Under the pieces are notes generated by a model. That model had not been told where the DNA came from. It saw nothing but the letters and a program-made list of their open reading frames with translations, and did no database searches. This document shows positions 8,835 through 18,308 of a stretch of DNA of 64,000 nucleotides, one piece after another. Within the stretch, counting starts at the first letter, position 1, and every line of letters begins with the position of its first letter. The stretch spans positions 1 through 64,000 of the forward strand of contig CAZNOZ010000003.1 in NCBI GenBank assembly GCA_964574935.1, given 5' to 3'. The position numbers and the translations under genes are program-made. This stretch comes from JBBECE01 sp964574935 (lineage in GTDB: Bacteria; Pseudomonadota; Alphaproteobacteria; Rhizobiales; Devosiaceae).

Positions 8835-8910
8835 TCCCCGGTAGCTCAGTTGGTAGAGCAAGCGGCTGTTAACCGCTGGGTCGCTGGTTCGAGTCCGGCC
8901 CGGGGAGCCA
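8835..8910 (+). tRNA. tRNA-Asn (anticodon GTT)
   Basis: A 76-nt cloverleaf: acceptor TCCCCGG/CCGGGGA with discriminator G and encoded CCA, anticodon arm AGCGG-CTGTTAA-CCGCT (anticodon GTT), T-arm CTGGTTCGAGTCCGG. It separates the GGDEF-EAL gene from the cytochrome bd operon. Confidence 0.97.
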
Positions 8911-9004
8911 ACTTCCCACAGATATTGCAGGGGTCGGCACGCCCGTCTCGGCGGCGCCGCCGCCTTGCGCTATAACCCACAATCGGAGAGTCGGGAGACG
9001 GCGC

Positions 9005-10390
9005 ATGTTCGATGCCCTCGATGCCGTGATGCTGGCACGGCTGCAATTCGCGTTCACGGTATCGTTTCACATCGTCTTCCCGGCCTTCTCGATCGGGCTG
9101 GCGAGCTATCTGGCGGTGCTGGAGGGGATCTGGCTGATCCGCCGGGACGAGGCGTATCTGAAGCTGTTCGACTACTGGAAGACCGTGTTCGCGGTGGTCT
9201 TCGGGATGGGCGTCGTATCGGGGCTGGTGATGAGCTACGAGTTCGGCACCAACTGGGCGGTGTTCTCCGACAAGGCGGGACCGGTCATCGGTCCGTTGTT
9301 GGGGTACGAGGTGCTGACCGCCTTCTTCCTGGAGGCGGGGTTCCTCGGGGTGATGCTGTTCGGGCTCAAGCGGGTCGGGCCGGGACTGCATTTCGTGTCC
9401 ACACTGATGGTGGCCGCGGGCACGCTGATCTCGGCGACCTGGATCCTGGCGGTGATGTCGTGGATGCAGACGCCGGCGGGCTACGCGACCAACGAGGTGG
9501 GGCAGTTCGTGCCCACCAACTGGCTGGCGATCATCTTCTCGCCGTCCTTCCCGTATCGTCTCGTGCACATGGTGCTGGCGGCGTATCTGACGACCGCCTT
9601 CGTGGTCGGCGGGGTCGGCGCCCTGCATCTGTTGCGCGACGCGACGGACCGCACGGCGCGGATCATGTTCTCGATGGCGATGTGGATGGCGGTGGTTGTG
9701 GCGCCGCTGCAACTGGTGGCCGGTGACCTGCACGGGCTCAACACCTTCCAGAATCAGCCGGCCAAGGTTGCGGCGCTGGAGGGCCACTACGAGACGCAGC
9801 AGGGCGCGCCGCTGTATCTGATCGGCTGGCCGGACGACGCCGCCGAGGAAACGCGCTTCGCGATCGGCATTCCCAAGCTCGGCTCGCTGATCCTCGCCCA
9901 CGACGCGAACGCGACGATCCGGGGCCTGAAGGAATGGGCGCCGGAAGACCGGCCGCCCGCGACGCTGATCTTCTGGAGCTTCCGGATCATGGTCGGGCTG
10001 GGGCTCCTGATGATCGCCGTCGGGTTGTGGTCGCTAGTGCAGCGCATCCGGGGGCGCCTGTTCGACGACCGCCTGCTGATGCGCATCGCGGTGTGGATGT
10101 GGCCGTCGGGGTTCCTCGCCGTGCTGGCCGGCTGGATCACCACCGAGGTCGGCCGCCAGCCGTGGACGGTCTACGGGCTGTTGCGGACCAGTGAAAGCGC
10201 CTCGCCGGTGGTCGCCGGCGCCGTCGCCACCTCGCTGACGGCCTTCGTGATCGTCTATTTCATCGTCTTCGGGGCCGGCGTGTTCTATCTGTTCCGGTTG
10301 GTGCGACGTCCGCCGTCGGCGGAGCCGCTGTCCGACCACGCGCCGGTCCGCGTCGCGCGTCCGGCGCCCGGGGAAGGGAGCGCGTCATGA
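9005..10390 (+). CDS. cioA: Cytochrome bd-type (CIO-like) quinol oxidase subunit I
   Basis: Heme-carrying subunit of a quinol-oxidising terminal oxidase in the inner membrane, reducing O2 to water. At 461 residues it is shorter than E. coli CydA (522), because the periplasmic Q-loop is short, as in cyanide-insensitive (CIO) enzymes. Visible features are the N-terminal His ligand in VSFHIVFPAFSIG, a His in PYRLVHMVLAAY, the quinol-site signature GRQPW near residue 385, and about nine membrane helices. It overlaps subunit II by 4 bp (ATGA), so the pair is translationally coupled. A TATAAC sequence at 8971-8976 could be its -10. cydA is the general synonym. Confidence 0.94.
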   Translation: MFDALDAVMLARLQFAFTVSFHIVFPAFSIGLASYLAVLEGIWLIRRDEAYLKLFDYWKTVFAVVFGMGVVSGLVMSYEFGTNWAVFSDKAGPVIGPLLGYEVLTAFFLEAGFLGVMLFGLKRVGPGLHFVSTLMVAAGTLISATWILAVMSWMQTPAGYATNEVGQFVPTNWLAIIFSPSFPYRLVHMVLAAYLTTAFVVGGVGALHLLRDATDRTARIMFSMAMWMAVVVAPLQLVAGDLHGLNTFQNQPAKVAALEGHYETQQGAPLYLIGWPDDAAEETRFAIGIPKLGSLILAHDANATIRGLKEWAPEDRPPATLIFWSFRIMVGLGLLMIAVGLWSLVQRIRGRLFDDRLLMRIAVWMWPSGFLAVLAGWITTEVGRQPWTVYGLLRTSESASPVVAGAVATSLTAFVIVYFIVFGAGVFYLFRLVRRPPSAEPLSDHAPVRVARPAPGEGSAS

Positions 10391-11394
10391 TCGGACTTGA
10401 GCTGAGTTTCATCTGGGCGGCGATCATCGCATTTGCAGTGCTGGCCTATGTGGTGCTCGACGGGTTCGACCTGGGCGTCGGAATCCTCAGCCTGGGGGCG
10501 CGGGACGAGCGCGAGCGCGGCGTGATGATGAGTGCGGTGGCGCCGGTGTGGGACGGCAACGAGACCTGGCTGGTGGCGGGCGGCGGCGGCCTGCTGGCGG
10601 TGTTCCCCCTCGCCTACTCGGTGGTGCTGCCGGCGCTCTATATCCCGCTGATCGCCATGCTGCTGGGGCTGATTTTCCGGGGCGTGGCATTCGAATTCCG
10701 CTGGCGCACGGAACGGGGGCGCAGATTGTGGGATCTGGGCTTCGGCATCGGTTCGGTGGTCGCCGGCTTCTCCCAGGGGGTGGCGCTGGGGGCGCTGGTG
10801 AACGGCATCGCGATCGCGGACCGGGCCTATGCGGGCGGACCGTTCGACTGGCTCACCCCGTTCAGCATCATGACCGGCATCGCGCTGGTCATCGGCTACG
10901 CGCTTCTGGGATCGACCTGGCTGGTCTACAAGACACGCGGCGCCATCGAGGCGCGGGCGCGGCAACAGGCGCGCTACGCGGGCATCGGCACGCTGGTAAT
11001 GATGGGCGTGTTCAGCGCCTGGACGCCGTCGATCGACCCGGTCTACGCGGCGCGCTGGTTCTCGTGGCCGACGGCGGCGTTTTCGGTGGTGGTGCCGCTG
11101 CTGGTCGCCGGTTGCGGATGGCTGTTGTGGCGCGGGCTCACCAAGGAACGAGTGCTGCAGCCCTTCCTCGCCGCGCTGGGGCTGTTCGTACTCGGCTTCG
11201 CGGGCATCGGGATCAGCTTCTATCCGTTCATCGTGCCGCCCTCGCTGACCATCGCCGAAGCGGCGGCGCCGCCCGAAAGCCTGTTGTTTCTGCTGATCGG
11301 AGGGCTGGTGCTGCTGCCGATCATCCTCATCTACACCGGCTACACCTACTGGGTGTTCCGCGGCAAGGTCGACCCCGAGGAGGGCTATCAGTGA
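10387..11394 (+). CDS. cioB: Cytochrome bd-type (CIO-like) quinol oxidase subunit II
   Basis: Partner membrane subunit that stabilises the oxidase. 335 residues, with the family opening (FIWAAIIAFAVLAYVVLDGFDLG), GNETWLVAGGG near residue 57, and multiple membrane helices. The start ATG overlaps the cioA stop (ATGA). Its TGA shares one base with the ATG of the next small gene, so the three genes form a tight operon. Confidence 0.94.
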   Translation: MIGLELSFIWAAIIAFAVLAYVVLDGFDLGVGILSLGARDERERGVMMSAVAPVWDGNETWLVAGGGGLLAVFPLAYSVVLPALYIPLIAMLLGLIFRGVAFEFRWRTERGRRLWDLGFGIGSVVAGFSQGVALGALVNGIAIADRAYAGGPFDWLTPFSIMTGIALVIGYALLGSTWLVYKTRGAIEARARQQARYAGIGTLVMMGVFSAWTPSIDPVYAARWFSWPTAAFSVVVPLLVAGCGWLLWRGLTKERVLQPFLAALGLFVLGFAGIGISFYPFIVPPSLTIAEAAAPPESLLFLLIGGLVLLPIILIYTGYTYWVFRGKVDPEEGYQ

Positions 11395-11507
11395 TGGCCG
11401 AACGCGGGCTGACGTACCGGATGATCTGGTTCGTGGGCCTGTGGGCCGCCGGCGTGGCGGTGGTGGTGCTGGTCGGCGCCGTGATCAGGCTGGCGCTGGG
11501 GAGCTGA
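11394..11507 (+). CDS. DUF2474-type small third subunit of cytochrome bd/CIO oxidase
   Basis: A 37-residue single-pass membrane peptide: basic N terminus (MAERGLTYR), then one helix (about residues 10-33). It begins on the last base of the cioB stop codon (TGATG), so translation is coupled to the oxidase. Small one-helix proteins in this position (CydX in enterobacteria, DUF2474 in CIO operons) are accessory oxidase subunits. The WFVGLWAAGV stretch is typical of DUF2474. It is short enough to be missed by automatic gene calling. Confidence 0.8.
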   Translation: MAERGLTYRMIWFVGLWAAGVAVVVLVGAVIRLALGS

Positions 11508-11538
11508 CGATGGCGCCGAAGACTTCCCGCAGGTCGCC

Positions 11539-12420
11539 GTGACCCCCCACGCGCCCGCGGTCGACGGCAAGGTTTTCGTGGTCACCGGCGCCACCTCCGG
11601 GGTCGGCAAGGCGGCGGCGCAGGCCCTGGCGGCGGCGGGCGGCACCATCGCTGTGCTCGGACGCAATCCGGAAAAAGGCCAACCGACCCTCGACGAGCTG
11701 GCGGCGACGGCCAAGTATCCGCAGCGTCTGAGGTTTTTTTCGGCCGATTTCGCCGAACTGGCGCAGGTGAGGCGCCTCGCCGAGAGGCTGCGCGACGCCT
11801 ACGAGAGCATCGACGTGCTCATCAACAATGCCGGGGCGATCAACATGCGCCGCCTCGAGACCCGCGACGGATTCGAATTGTCGTTCGGGGTCAATCATCT
11901 GGCGCATTTCCTTCTGACCGGACTGCTTGTCGATCTCGTCATCAAGGCGGCGCCGTCGCGGATCATCAATGTGTCCTCCAGCGCGCATCTGAGCGGGCAT
12001 ATCGAATTCGACGATCTGGGGCTCGAGAAAGGTTATTCGGGCAGGACCGCCTACGCCCAGTCCAAACTCGCCAACGTCCTGTTCACGCGCGAGCTGGCGG
12101 GACGCCTGAAGGACGCGCAGGTGGCCGTGAACGCCGTGCATCCGGGCCCGGTGCAAACCGGCTTCGCGCAGAACAACCGGGACTGGTTCCAGGTCGTGGT
12201 CTGGCTGGCGGGGCCGTTGCTCCTCACCCCGGGGCAAGGCGCGGACACCCTTGTCTACGCCGCCACCGCGCCGGAAATGCAAACGGTGACCGGGGAATAT
12301 CTCTACAAGCGCGCGCCGGCCCGGACGGCGCCCGAGGCGCGCGACGAGCTGATCTCCCGGCGGCTGTGGAAGCTGAGCGAGGAACTCACCGGCGCGCCGT
12401 TCGAGGCGCAGGGCCTGTAG
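11539..12420 (+). CDS. Short-chain dehydrogenase/reductase, retinol/protochlorophyllide reductase-like
   Basis: Predicted NADP(H)-dependent oxidoreductase of 293 residues. Rossmann motif TGATSGVGK (about 16-24), NNAG (about 95-98), and the catalytic YxxxK as YAQSK near residue 173. The overall pattern (FGVNHLAHFLLT, NVSSSAH) is that of the retinol dehydrogenase/WWOX-like branch. The start is GTG (MTPHAPAV), because an upstream ATG frame closes after ten codons. It follows the oxidase operon by 31 bp on the same strand and may be cotranscribed, but no functional link is evident. Substrate unknown. Confidence 0.82.
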   Translation: MTPHAPAVDGKVFVVTGATSGVGKAAAQALAAAGGTIAVLGRNPEKGQPTLDELAATAKYPQRLRFFSADFAELAQVRRLAERLRDAYESIDVLINNAGAINMRRLETRDGFELSFGVNHLAHFLLTGLLVDLVIKAAPSRIINVSSSAHLSGHIEFDDLGLEKGYSGRTAYAQSKLANVLFTRELAGRLKDAQVAVNAVHPGPVQTGFAQNNRDWFQVVVWLAGPLLLTPGQGADTLVYAATAPEMQTVTGEYLYKRAPARTAPEARDELISRRLWKLSEELTGAPFEAQGL

Positions 12421-12461
12421 ATTTCGCGGGCGAAGGCGGCCGCGTCGGCGCCGGCATATAA

Positions 12462-14369
12462 CTAGCCGAACAGGTGGCGGTAGAGCGTGTCGGCGAGCTC
12501 CATGGGCTCCTGCTCGCCGCCATGCAGGACCAGATCGGCCCGCTCCGGCGGCTCGAAGGGGGAATCGATGCCGGTGAAGTTCTTGATTTCGCCCCGGCGG
12601 GCGCGCGCATACAGCCCCTTGGTGTCGCGCGTCTCGCAGACCTCCAGGGGCGTATCGACATAGGCTTCGATGAAATCGATATCGCCGGCGATTTCGCGCG
12701 CGATGCGGCGCTCGTTGCGGAACGGCGAGATGAACGAGACCAGGACGATCAGCCCGGCGTCGGCCATCAGCCGCGCCACCTCGGCGACGCGCCGGATATT
12801 CTCGACGCGGTCGTCCTCGGTGAAGCCGAGGTCCTTGTTGAGCCCGTGCCGGACATTGTCGCCGTCGAGCACGTAGGTGTGTCGGCCCTCGGCGGTGATG
12901 CGCTTTTCAACGAGATTGGCGATCGTCGATTTGCCCGACCCCGAAAGCCCCGTGAACCAGACGATCGCCGGCTCCTGCCCCTTCATCCCGGCGCGCACCT
13001 GCCGGTCGACGTCGAAGGCCTGGTAGCTGAGATTCTGGCCGCGCCTGAGGCCGTGCTCGATGACGCCGGCGCCCAGGGTGGCGTTGGCGATACGGTCGAC
13101 GAGAATGAAGCCGCCGGTGCGTTCGTTGTCGGCATAGGGGTCGAAGGCGATCGGTCGATCGGTGGCGATCGTCACGGTGCCGATTTCATTAAGCGCCAGG
13201 TGCCGGGCGGCGATCCTGTCTAGGGTATCCATGTCGATGCGGTGCTTGAGATTGGTCAGCGTCGCCGGCACCAGCTGATCGCCGGCCCTGAGCAGATAGG
13301 AGCGGCCCGGGATCGCCGGCTCGTCGTGCATCCACACCAGTTGCGCCTGGAACTGGTTGGAATATTCCGGGAGCGCCCCCGGGTGGCTGAGCACCTCGCC
13401 GCGCGAGGCGTCGAGCTCGCGGTCGAGGACAAGGGTCACCGCCTGGCCGGCGACGGCGGTGGGCAGGTCGCCATCCATGGTCACGATTCGGGCGACGCGC
13501 GCCGGCTTGCGCGAGGAGGCCAGCACCACCTCGTCGCCCTGGCTGACCGCGCCGCTGGCGACGGTGCCGGCGAGGCCGCGGAAATCGTGATCGGCGCGAT
13601 TGACCCACTGCACGGGGAACCGGAACGGCGCCGACGCGTGGTCCCGGGTGGTGTCGATCTGCTCGAGATAGGCCAGCAGGGCGGGGCCCTGATACCAGCC
13701 CATGTTCTGAGATTTCGCGGCGATATTGTCGCCCTTGAGCGCCGAGGTCGGGATGGCGCGGACCGAGTCGAAACCGAGCGGGCGGGAAAAATCCTCGAAT
13801 TCGGCCGCGATGCGATCGAACGTCGCCTGGTCGTAGCCGGTCAGATCGATCTTGTTGACCACCAGCACCACGTGCTTGACGCCCATGAGCGCGACGATGA
13901 AGGCGTGGCGGCGGGTCTGGGTGACGACGCCCTTGCGGGCGTCGACGAGCAGCACCGCCAGCTCGGCGTGCGAGGCGCCGGTGGCCATGTTGCGGGTGTA
14001 TTGCTCGTGCCCGGGGGTGTCGGCGACGATGAACTCGCGTTGCGGGGTCGAAAAGAAGCGGTAGGCCACGTCGATGGTGATGCCCTGCTCGCGCTCGGCC
14101 ATCAGCCCGTCGACGAGGAGCGAGAAATCGAGCCCCTCCTCGCCGGTCGCGCGGTTGCGGCTCTCGGACTGGAGGCTGGCGAGCTGATCGTCGAGGATCA
14201 GCTGGCTGTCATAGAGCAGGCGTCCGATCAGGGTCGATTTGCCGTCGTCGACCGAACCGCAGGTCAGAAACCGGAGCAGGGATCTGGAGGTCTGCTGCTC
14301 GAGCAGGCGGGCCATCTCGGCGTCGCTGACGGCGGGGCGGGGTTCGGGGATGGTGGCGGTGGACACCAT
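12462..14369 (-). CDS. cysNC: Bifunctional sulfate adenylyltransferase subunit 1 / APS kinase (CysN-CysC fusion)
   Basis: Makes APS from sulfate and ATP, driven by GTP hydrolysis (CysN part), then phosphorylates APS to PAPS (CysC part). The 635-residue protein has the GTPase P-loop GSVDDGKST (about 38-46), DTPGHEQY and NKIDL, then a C-terminal APS kinase from about residue 460 with GLSGSGKST (about 470) and the active-site Ser in FISPFRNERR. This NodQ-type fusion is common in Rhizobiales. Its ATG shares one base with the cysD stop (TGATG). No cysH or sulfite reductase gene lies in the window. Confidence 0.95.
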   Translation of the reverse strand: MVSTATIPEPRPAVSDAEMARLLEQQTSRSLLRFLTCGSVDDGKSTLIGRLLYDSQLILDDQLASLQSESRNRATGEEGLDFSLLVDGLMAEREQGITIDVAYRFFSTPQREFIVADTPGHEQYTRNMATGASHAELAVLLVDARKGVVTQTRRHAFIVALMGVKHVVLVVNKIDLTGYDQATFDRIAAEFEDFSRPLGFDSVRAIPTSALKGDNIAAKSQNMGWYQGPALLAYLEQIDTTRDHASAPFRFPVQWVNRADHDFRGLAGTVASGAVSQGDEVVLASSRKPARVARIVTMDGDLPTAVAGQAVTLVLDRELDASRGEVLSHPGALPEYSNQFQAQLVWMHDEPAIPGRSYLLRAGDQLVPATLTNLKHRIDMDTLDRIAARHLALNEIGTVTIATDRPIAFDPYADNERTGGFILVDRIANATLGAGVIEHGLRRGQNLSYQAFDVDRQVRAGMKGQEPAIVWFTGLSGSGKSTIANLVEKRITAEGRHTYVLDGDNVRHGLNKDLGFTEDDRVENIRRVAEVARLMADAGLIVLVSFISPFRNERRIAREIAGDIDFIEAYVDTPLEVCETRDTKGLYARARRGEIKNFTGIDSPFEPPERADLVLHGGEQEPMELADTLYRHLFG

Positions 14370-15286
14370 CAGAAGTACCCCTCCTGCTTCTTCTTTTCCA
14401 TCGAGCCGGCCTGGTCGGCGTCGATGAGCCGCCCCTGGCGTTCGGAAAGGCGGGTGGCGTTCATCTCCATGATGATTTCCGGGACGCTGCTGGCCGTGGA
14501 CCGGATGGCGCCGGTCAGGGGATAGCAGCCGAGGGTGCGGAAGCGGACCATTTCGGTGCGCGGTGTCTCGCCGGCAGCGAGCGGAAACCGGTCGTCGTCG
14601 ACCATGATCAGGGTGCCGTCGCGCTCGACCACCGGGCGCTCGGCGGCGAGGTAGAGGGGCACGATGGGGATGGCCTGGGCGTAGATGTAGGTCCACACGT
14701 CCAGCTCGGTCCAGTTCGAGAGCGGAAAGACGCGCATCGATTCACCGGGAGCCAGGCGGGTGTTGTAGAGCTGCCAGAGTTCGGGGCGCTGGTTCTTCGG
14801 ATCCCAGGCGTGGGAGGCGGTGCGGTGCGAGAAGATCCGCTCCTTGGCGCGCGAGCGCTCTTCGTCGCGGCGGGCGCCGGCGACCGCGGCGTCGTAATGG
14901 CCGGCATCGAGGGCCTGGCGCAGAGCCTGGGTCTTCATGACGTCGGTGTAGCGCGCCGAGCCGTGATCGAAGGGGTTGATATTGGCTTTGACGCCTTCGG
15001 GATTGGTGTAAGTGACGAGCTCGACGCCATAGTCCTCGGCCACCCGGTCACGAAACGCGATCATGTCGCGGAATTTCCAGGTGGTATCGACATGCAGCAG
15101 CGGGAACGGAATCTTCGAAGGATAGAACGCCTTGCGCGCCAGATGCAGGAGCACCGAGGAGTCCTTGCCGATCGAATAGAGCATCACCGGGCGCTCGAAG
15201 CTGGCGGCGACCTCGCGCAGGATCTCGATGCTCTCGGCTTCCAGCGCTTCGAGATGCGACAGCGGCCGGACGGGTTGTGAACGCAT
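14369..15286 (-). CDS. cysD: Sulfate adenylyltransferase subunit 2
   Basis: Catalytic ATP sulfurylase subunit that forms APS, working with the downstream CysN domain. 305 residues, near the E. coli length of 302. The PP-loop motif YSIGKDSSVLLHL lies near residue 38, and GARRDEERSRAKER and HAWDPKNQRPELW are family hallmarks. The start is the ATG of MRSQPVRPLSHLEALE. It is the first gene of the cysD-cysNC operon, which is divergent from cysK across a 386-bp spacer that presumably carries both promoters. Confidence 0.95.
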   Translation of the reverse strand: MRSQPVRPLSHLEALEAESIEILREVAASFERPVMLYSIGKDSSVLLHLARKAFYPSKIPFPLLHVDTTWKFRDMIAFRDRVAEDYGVELVTYTNPEGVKANINPFDHGSARYTDVMKTQALRQALDAGHYDAAVAGARRDEERSRAKERIFSHRTASHAWDPKNQRPELWQLYNTRLAPGESMRVFPLSNWTELDVWTYIYAQAIPIVPLYLAAERPVVERDGTLIMVDDDRFPLAAGETPRTEMVRFRTLGCYPLTGAIRSTASSVPEIIMEMNATRLSERQGRLIDADQAGSMEKKKQEGYF

Positions 15287-15672
15287 GGCAGGGGCCCGCT
15301 CCAATCGCCCCTCAGATACGCCGGCCGCTGCCGCCCGGCAAGCCGCGAGGGGCCGTGATCGGTGCGACTGATTAATGGCTTCGCGCGGCCAAGTGCCCGT
15401 GGCGCAATGGTTTTTTGCCGATCCGGCAATGGCGGCAATGCGGGGGGTCGGGGCCGGCGAAATCCGGAAATCTATTTCCGGCCGCCGCGAGCGGTCGCGG
15501 AGCATCGCCTTGCGGGTTGCCGGAGGGGGCGATCCGTTCCAGCGCCGGGCGCCCCGGCGACAACGGCTGTTCGCCAGGGGACGGCATTAAGCAATGTTGT
15601 TTTCTTTGGACGGCCGGCGCTTGTGCGCCCATCGGCGGCTCACTACCATTTGCGTGCACGCACGGGACGACC
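15287..15672. other. Divergent intergenic region between cysD and cysK
   Basis: A 386-bp spacer without a convincing gene. Toward cysK there is a promoter-like TTGTGC (15621-15626), 17 bp, TACCAT (15644-15649), and a 10-bp palindrome GCGTGCACGC (15652-15661) just upstream of the start codon. No riboswitch that I recognise. A sulfur-responsive regulator may act here, but no site was identified. Confidence 0.5.
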
Positions 15673-16725
15673 ATGCACAAGTACCGCGACATACTGTCCG
15701 CCATCGGCAAGACGCCGCTGATCCGCCTCAACCGGGTCTCCGAGCTCACCGGCTGCGAAATCTGGGGCAAGGCCGAGTTCCTCAATCCGGGGCAGTCGGT
15801 CAAGGACCGGGCGGCGCTGTCGATCGTGCGTCACGCCGAGCGCAGCGGCGAGCTCAGGGCCGGCGGCACCATCGTCGAGGGCACCGCGGGCAACACCGGG
15901 ATCGGCCTGGCGCTGGTGGCGGACGTGCTCGGCTACCGCTGCGTGATCGTCATTCCCGACACCCAGAGCGAAGAAAAGAAGGACGCGATCCGGGTCGCCG
16001 GGGCGACGCTCGTGGAGGTGCCGGCGCGGCCCTATCGCGATCCGAACAACTACATCAAGGTTTCCGGACGGCTGGCCGAGAAGCTCGACCGGGAGCTGCC
16101 GGGCGGCGCCTTCTGGGCCCGCCAGTTCGACAATGTCGCCAACCGGCAGGCGCATGTCGATCATACCGGCCCCGAGATTTTCGCGCAGTCCGACGGCAAG
16201 ATCGACGGCTTCATCTGCGCGGTGGGCACGGGCGGCACGCTGGCGGGGGTGGCGCAGGCCCTGCGCGACCGCAACCCGGCGATCAAGATCGGGCTGGCCG
16301 ACCCTGAAGGCGCCAACCTTTTCAGCTACTACACCACGGGCGAGCTGAAATCGGAGGGCGACTCGATCACCGAAGGCATCGGCCAGGGACGGATCACCGG
16401 CAACCTCGAGGGATTGACCGTCGATTTCGCCTACCGGATTCCGGATGAAGAGGCCCTGCCCTACATCTACGATCTGGTCTCCCATGAGGGCCTGTGCATG
16501 GGGGGCTCGACGGCGATCAACATCGCCGGGGCGGTCCGGATGGCGCGCGACATGGGGCCGGGCCATACCCTGGTGACGATCCTGGCCGATTACGGCACCC
16601 GCTACATGAGCAAGCTGTTCAACCCGGCCTTCCTGCGGGCGCGCGACCTGCCGGTGCCGGAGTTCCTCGAACGCCCGCTGGAGGTCGACATCTCCTCGGT
16701 GTTCGAGAAGGAATCGGCGGCATGA
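15673..16725 (+). CDS. cysK: Cysteine synthase A (O-acetylserine sulfhydrylase)
   Basis: PLP enzyme that makes cysteine from O-acetylserine and sulfide. 350 residues. The PLP lysine is in NPGQSVKDRAA (about residue 43), the Asn-binding loop is EGTAGNTGIGLA, and the phosphate cradle is GTGGTLAG. It is longer than E. coli CysK at the C terminus (a tail RDLPVPEFLERPL-EVDISSVF), as usual for this alphaproteobacterial form. It overlaps alaX by 4 bp (ATGA), giving an operon cysK-alaX-sseA. Confidence 0.93.
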   Translation: MHKYRDILSAIGKTPLIRLNRVSELTGCEIWGKAEFLNPGQSVKDRAALSIVRHAERSGELRAGGTIVEGTAGNTGIGLALVADVLGYRCVIVIPDTQSEEKKDAIRVAGATLVEVPARPYRDPNNYIKVSGRLAEKLDRELPGGAFWARQFDNVANRQAHVDHTGPEIFAQSDGKIDGFICAVGTGGTLAGVAQALRDRNPAIKIGLADPEGANLFSYYTTGELKSEGDSITEGIGQGRITGNLEGLTVDFAYRIPDEEALPYIYDLVSHEGLCMGGSTAINIAGAVRMARDMGPGHTLVTILADYGTRYMSKLFNPAFLRARDLPVPEFLERPLEVDISSVFEKESAA

Positions 16726-17456
16726 CGGCAGGCCGCACGGAATTCCTGTTCCGCGCCGAGCCCTATCTGCGCTCGACCCCGGCGGAGGTGATCGAGGTCA
16801 ACGCGCGCGGGGGGATCGTGCTCGACCGCACCGTCTTCTTCGCGACATCCGGCGGCCAGCCCGGCGACAGCGGCACGCTGAGCCGATTGGACGGCAGCGC
16901 GGTGACGATCGCGACCACGATCCATCCCGGCGACCGGGCCGAGATCGTGCATGTCCCGGACGAGGGGCAGGCCCTGCCAAAGCGCGGCGAGCCGGTGGAG
17001 GCCACCATCGACTGGGAGCGCCGTCACCGGCTGATGCGCATGCACACGGCGCTACATCTGCTTTCGGTGGTGTTTGCCTTCCCGGTCACCGGCGGATCGG
17101 TGGGCGAGGAAAAGGGGCGGCTCGATTTCGACATGCCGGAGGCGCCACAGGACAAGGAAGCGCTCGAGGCGCGGCTGAACGAACTGATCGCGGCCGACTA
17201 CCCGGTCTCCGAGGAGTGGATCGACGAAGCCGAGCTCGACGCCAACCCCAATCTGGTCAAGACCATGCGCGTGCAGCCGCCGCGCGGGCAGGGCCGGATT
17301 CGGCTGATCCGGATCGGGACGGCCGGGGACGTCGTCGACCTGCAGCCCTGCGGGGGCACCCATGTCGCCGCGACCGGCGAGATCGGACCGGTGAGCCTCG
17401 GCAAGATCGAGAAAAAAGGCCGGGAAAACCGGCGGGTCTCCGTGCGGTTCGCGTGA
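16722..17456 (+). CDS. alaX: Trans-acting alanyl-tRNA editing protein (AlaX type)
   Basis: Hydrolyses Ser- or Gly-mischarged tRNA-Ala, homologous to the AlaRS editing domain. 244 residues, with the two zinc-binding motifs HTALH (about 108-112) and CGGTH (about 210). The opening lacks the synthetase core. It is coupled to cysK by ATGA overlap and followed by sseA after 9 bp. Serine-derived cysteine synthesis and serine-mischarge editing in one operon is a known alphaproteobacterial arrangement. Confidence 0.9.
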   Translation: MTAGRTEFLFRAEPYLRSTPAEVIEVNARGGIVLDRTVFFATSGGQPGDSGTLSRLDGSAVTIATTIHPGDRAEIVHVPDEGQALPKRGEPVEATIDWERRHRLMRMHTALHLLSVVFAFPVTGGSVGEEKGRLDFDMPEAPQDKEALEARLNELIAADYPVSEEWIDEAELDANPNLVKTMRVQPPRGQGRIRLIRIGTAGDVVDLQPCGGTHVAATGEIGPVSLGKIEKKGRENRRVSVRFA

Positions 17457-17465
17457 TTGCACCGG

Positions 17466-18308
17466 ATGGGGGACGCCGCTTCACCGCTGGTGACGACCCG
17501 ATGGCTGGCCGATGAACTCGGCGCGGCCGATCTGAAGGTCGTCGACGCGACCTGGCACATGCCGGCGAGCGGGCGCGACGCGGCCGCCGAATTCGCCGAG
17601 GCGCACATCCCCGGGGCCGTCTTCTTCGGCATCGACGCCATCGCGGACACATCCCGCGACCTGCCGCACATGCTGGCGAGCCCCGAAATCTTCGCCGAGA
17701 TGGTGGGGGCGCTGGGCATATCCGAGACCGACCGGGTCGTTGTCTACGATACAGTGGGTGTCTTCTCGGCGGCGCGGGCCTGGTGGAATTTCTCGATCAT
17801 GGGGGCGGCGCAATCGTTCGTGCTCAATGGCGGACTGCCGAAATGGCGCGCCGAAGGCCGGCCGCTGGAGGCCGGCGCGCGGGCGCCCGCCCCGGCCCGC
17901 TTCGATGCGTCGCCCCTGGTGGGGGCGGCGGTCTCCGCGACCGACATTCGGGCCGGGCTCGGCAGGCCTGACGCGCCGCAGATTGTAGACGTGCGTTCGG
18001 CCGAGCGGTTCAACGCCGAAGTGGACGAGCCGCGGCCGGGGCTGAGACGCGGGCACATTCCCGGCAGCGTCAACCTGCCCTTCCCCGATCTCCTCGACGG
18101 CGGCGAACTCAAGGATGTCGCGGCGCTCACGCGCCTGATGGCGGCGGCGGGCATCGACCCCGACAAGCCGGTCATCACGACCTGCGGGTCGGGGGTCACC
18201 GCGCCGATCCTCAATCTGGCGCTGGGGGTCGCCGGCCACGAGCAGATGCGGGTCTATGACGGCTCGTGGGCCGAATGGGGGGCCGACGAGAAGCTGCCGA
18301 TCGCCTAG
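17466..18308 (+). CDS. sseA: 3-mercaptopyruvate sulfurtransferase
   Basis: Transfers sulfur from 3-mercaptopyruvate to thiophilic acceptors. Two rhodanese domains in 280 residues; the catalytic loop is CGSGVTA (Cys about residue 240), the sequence that distinguishes this enzyme from thiosulfate sulfurtransferase (CRKGVTA). I chose the ATG of MGDAASPLVTT rather than a TTG 9 bp upstream. It ends convergently with the downstream binding-protein gene; the two stops share CTAG. Confidence 0.92.
   Translation: MGDAASPLVTTRWLADELGAADLKVVDATWHMPASGRDAAAEFAEAHIPGAVFFGIDAIADTSRDLPHMLASPEIFAEMVGALGISETDRVVVYDTVGVFSAARAWWNFSIMGAAQSFVLNGGLPKWRAEGRPLEAGARAPAPARFDASPLVGAAVSATDIRAGLGRPDAPQIVDVRSAERFNAEVDEPRPGLRRGHIPGSVNLPFPDLLDGGELKDVAALTRLMAAAGIDPDKPVITTCGSGVTAPILNLALGVAGHEQMRVYDGSWAEWGADEKLPIA

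Noticed and set aside
15287..15672. SAM or other sulfur-related riboswitch upstream of cysK or cysD
   Set aside because: I looked for known SAM-I/SAM-II core features and saw none; only promoter-like bases and a short palindrome.
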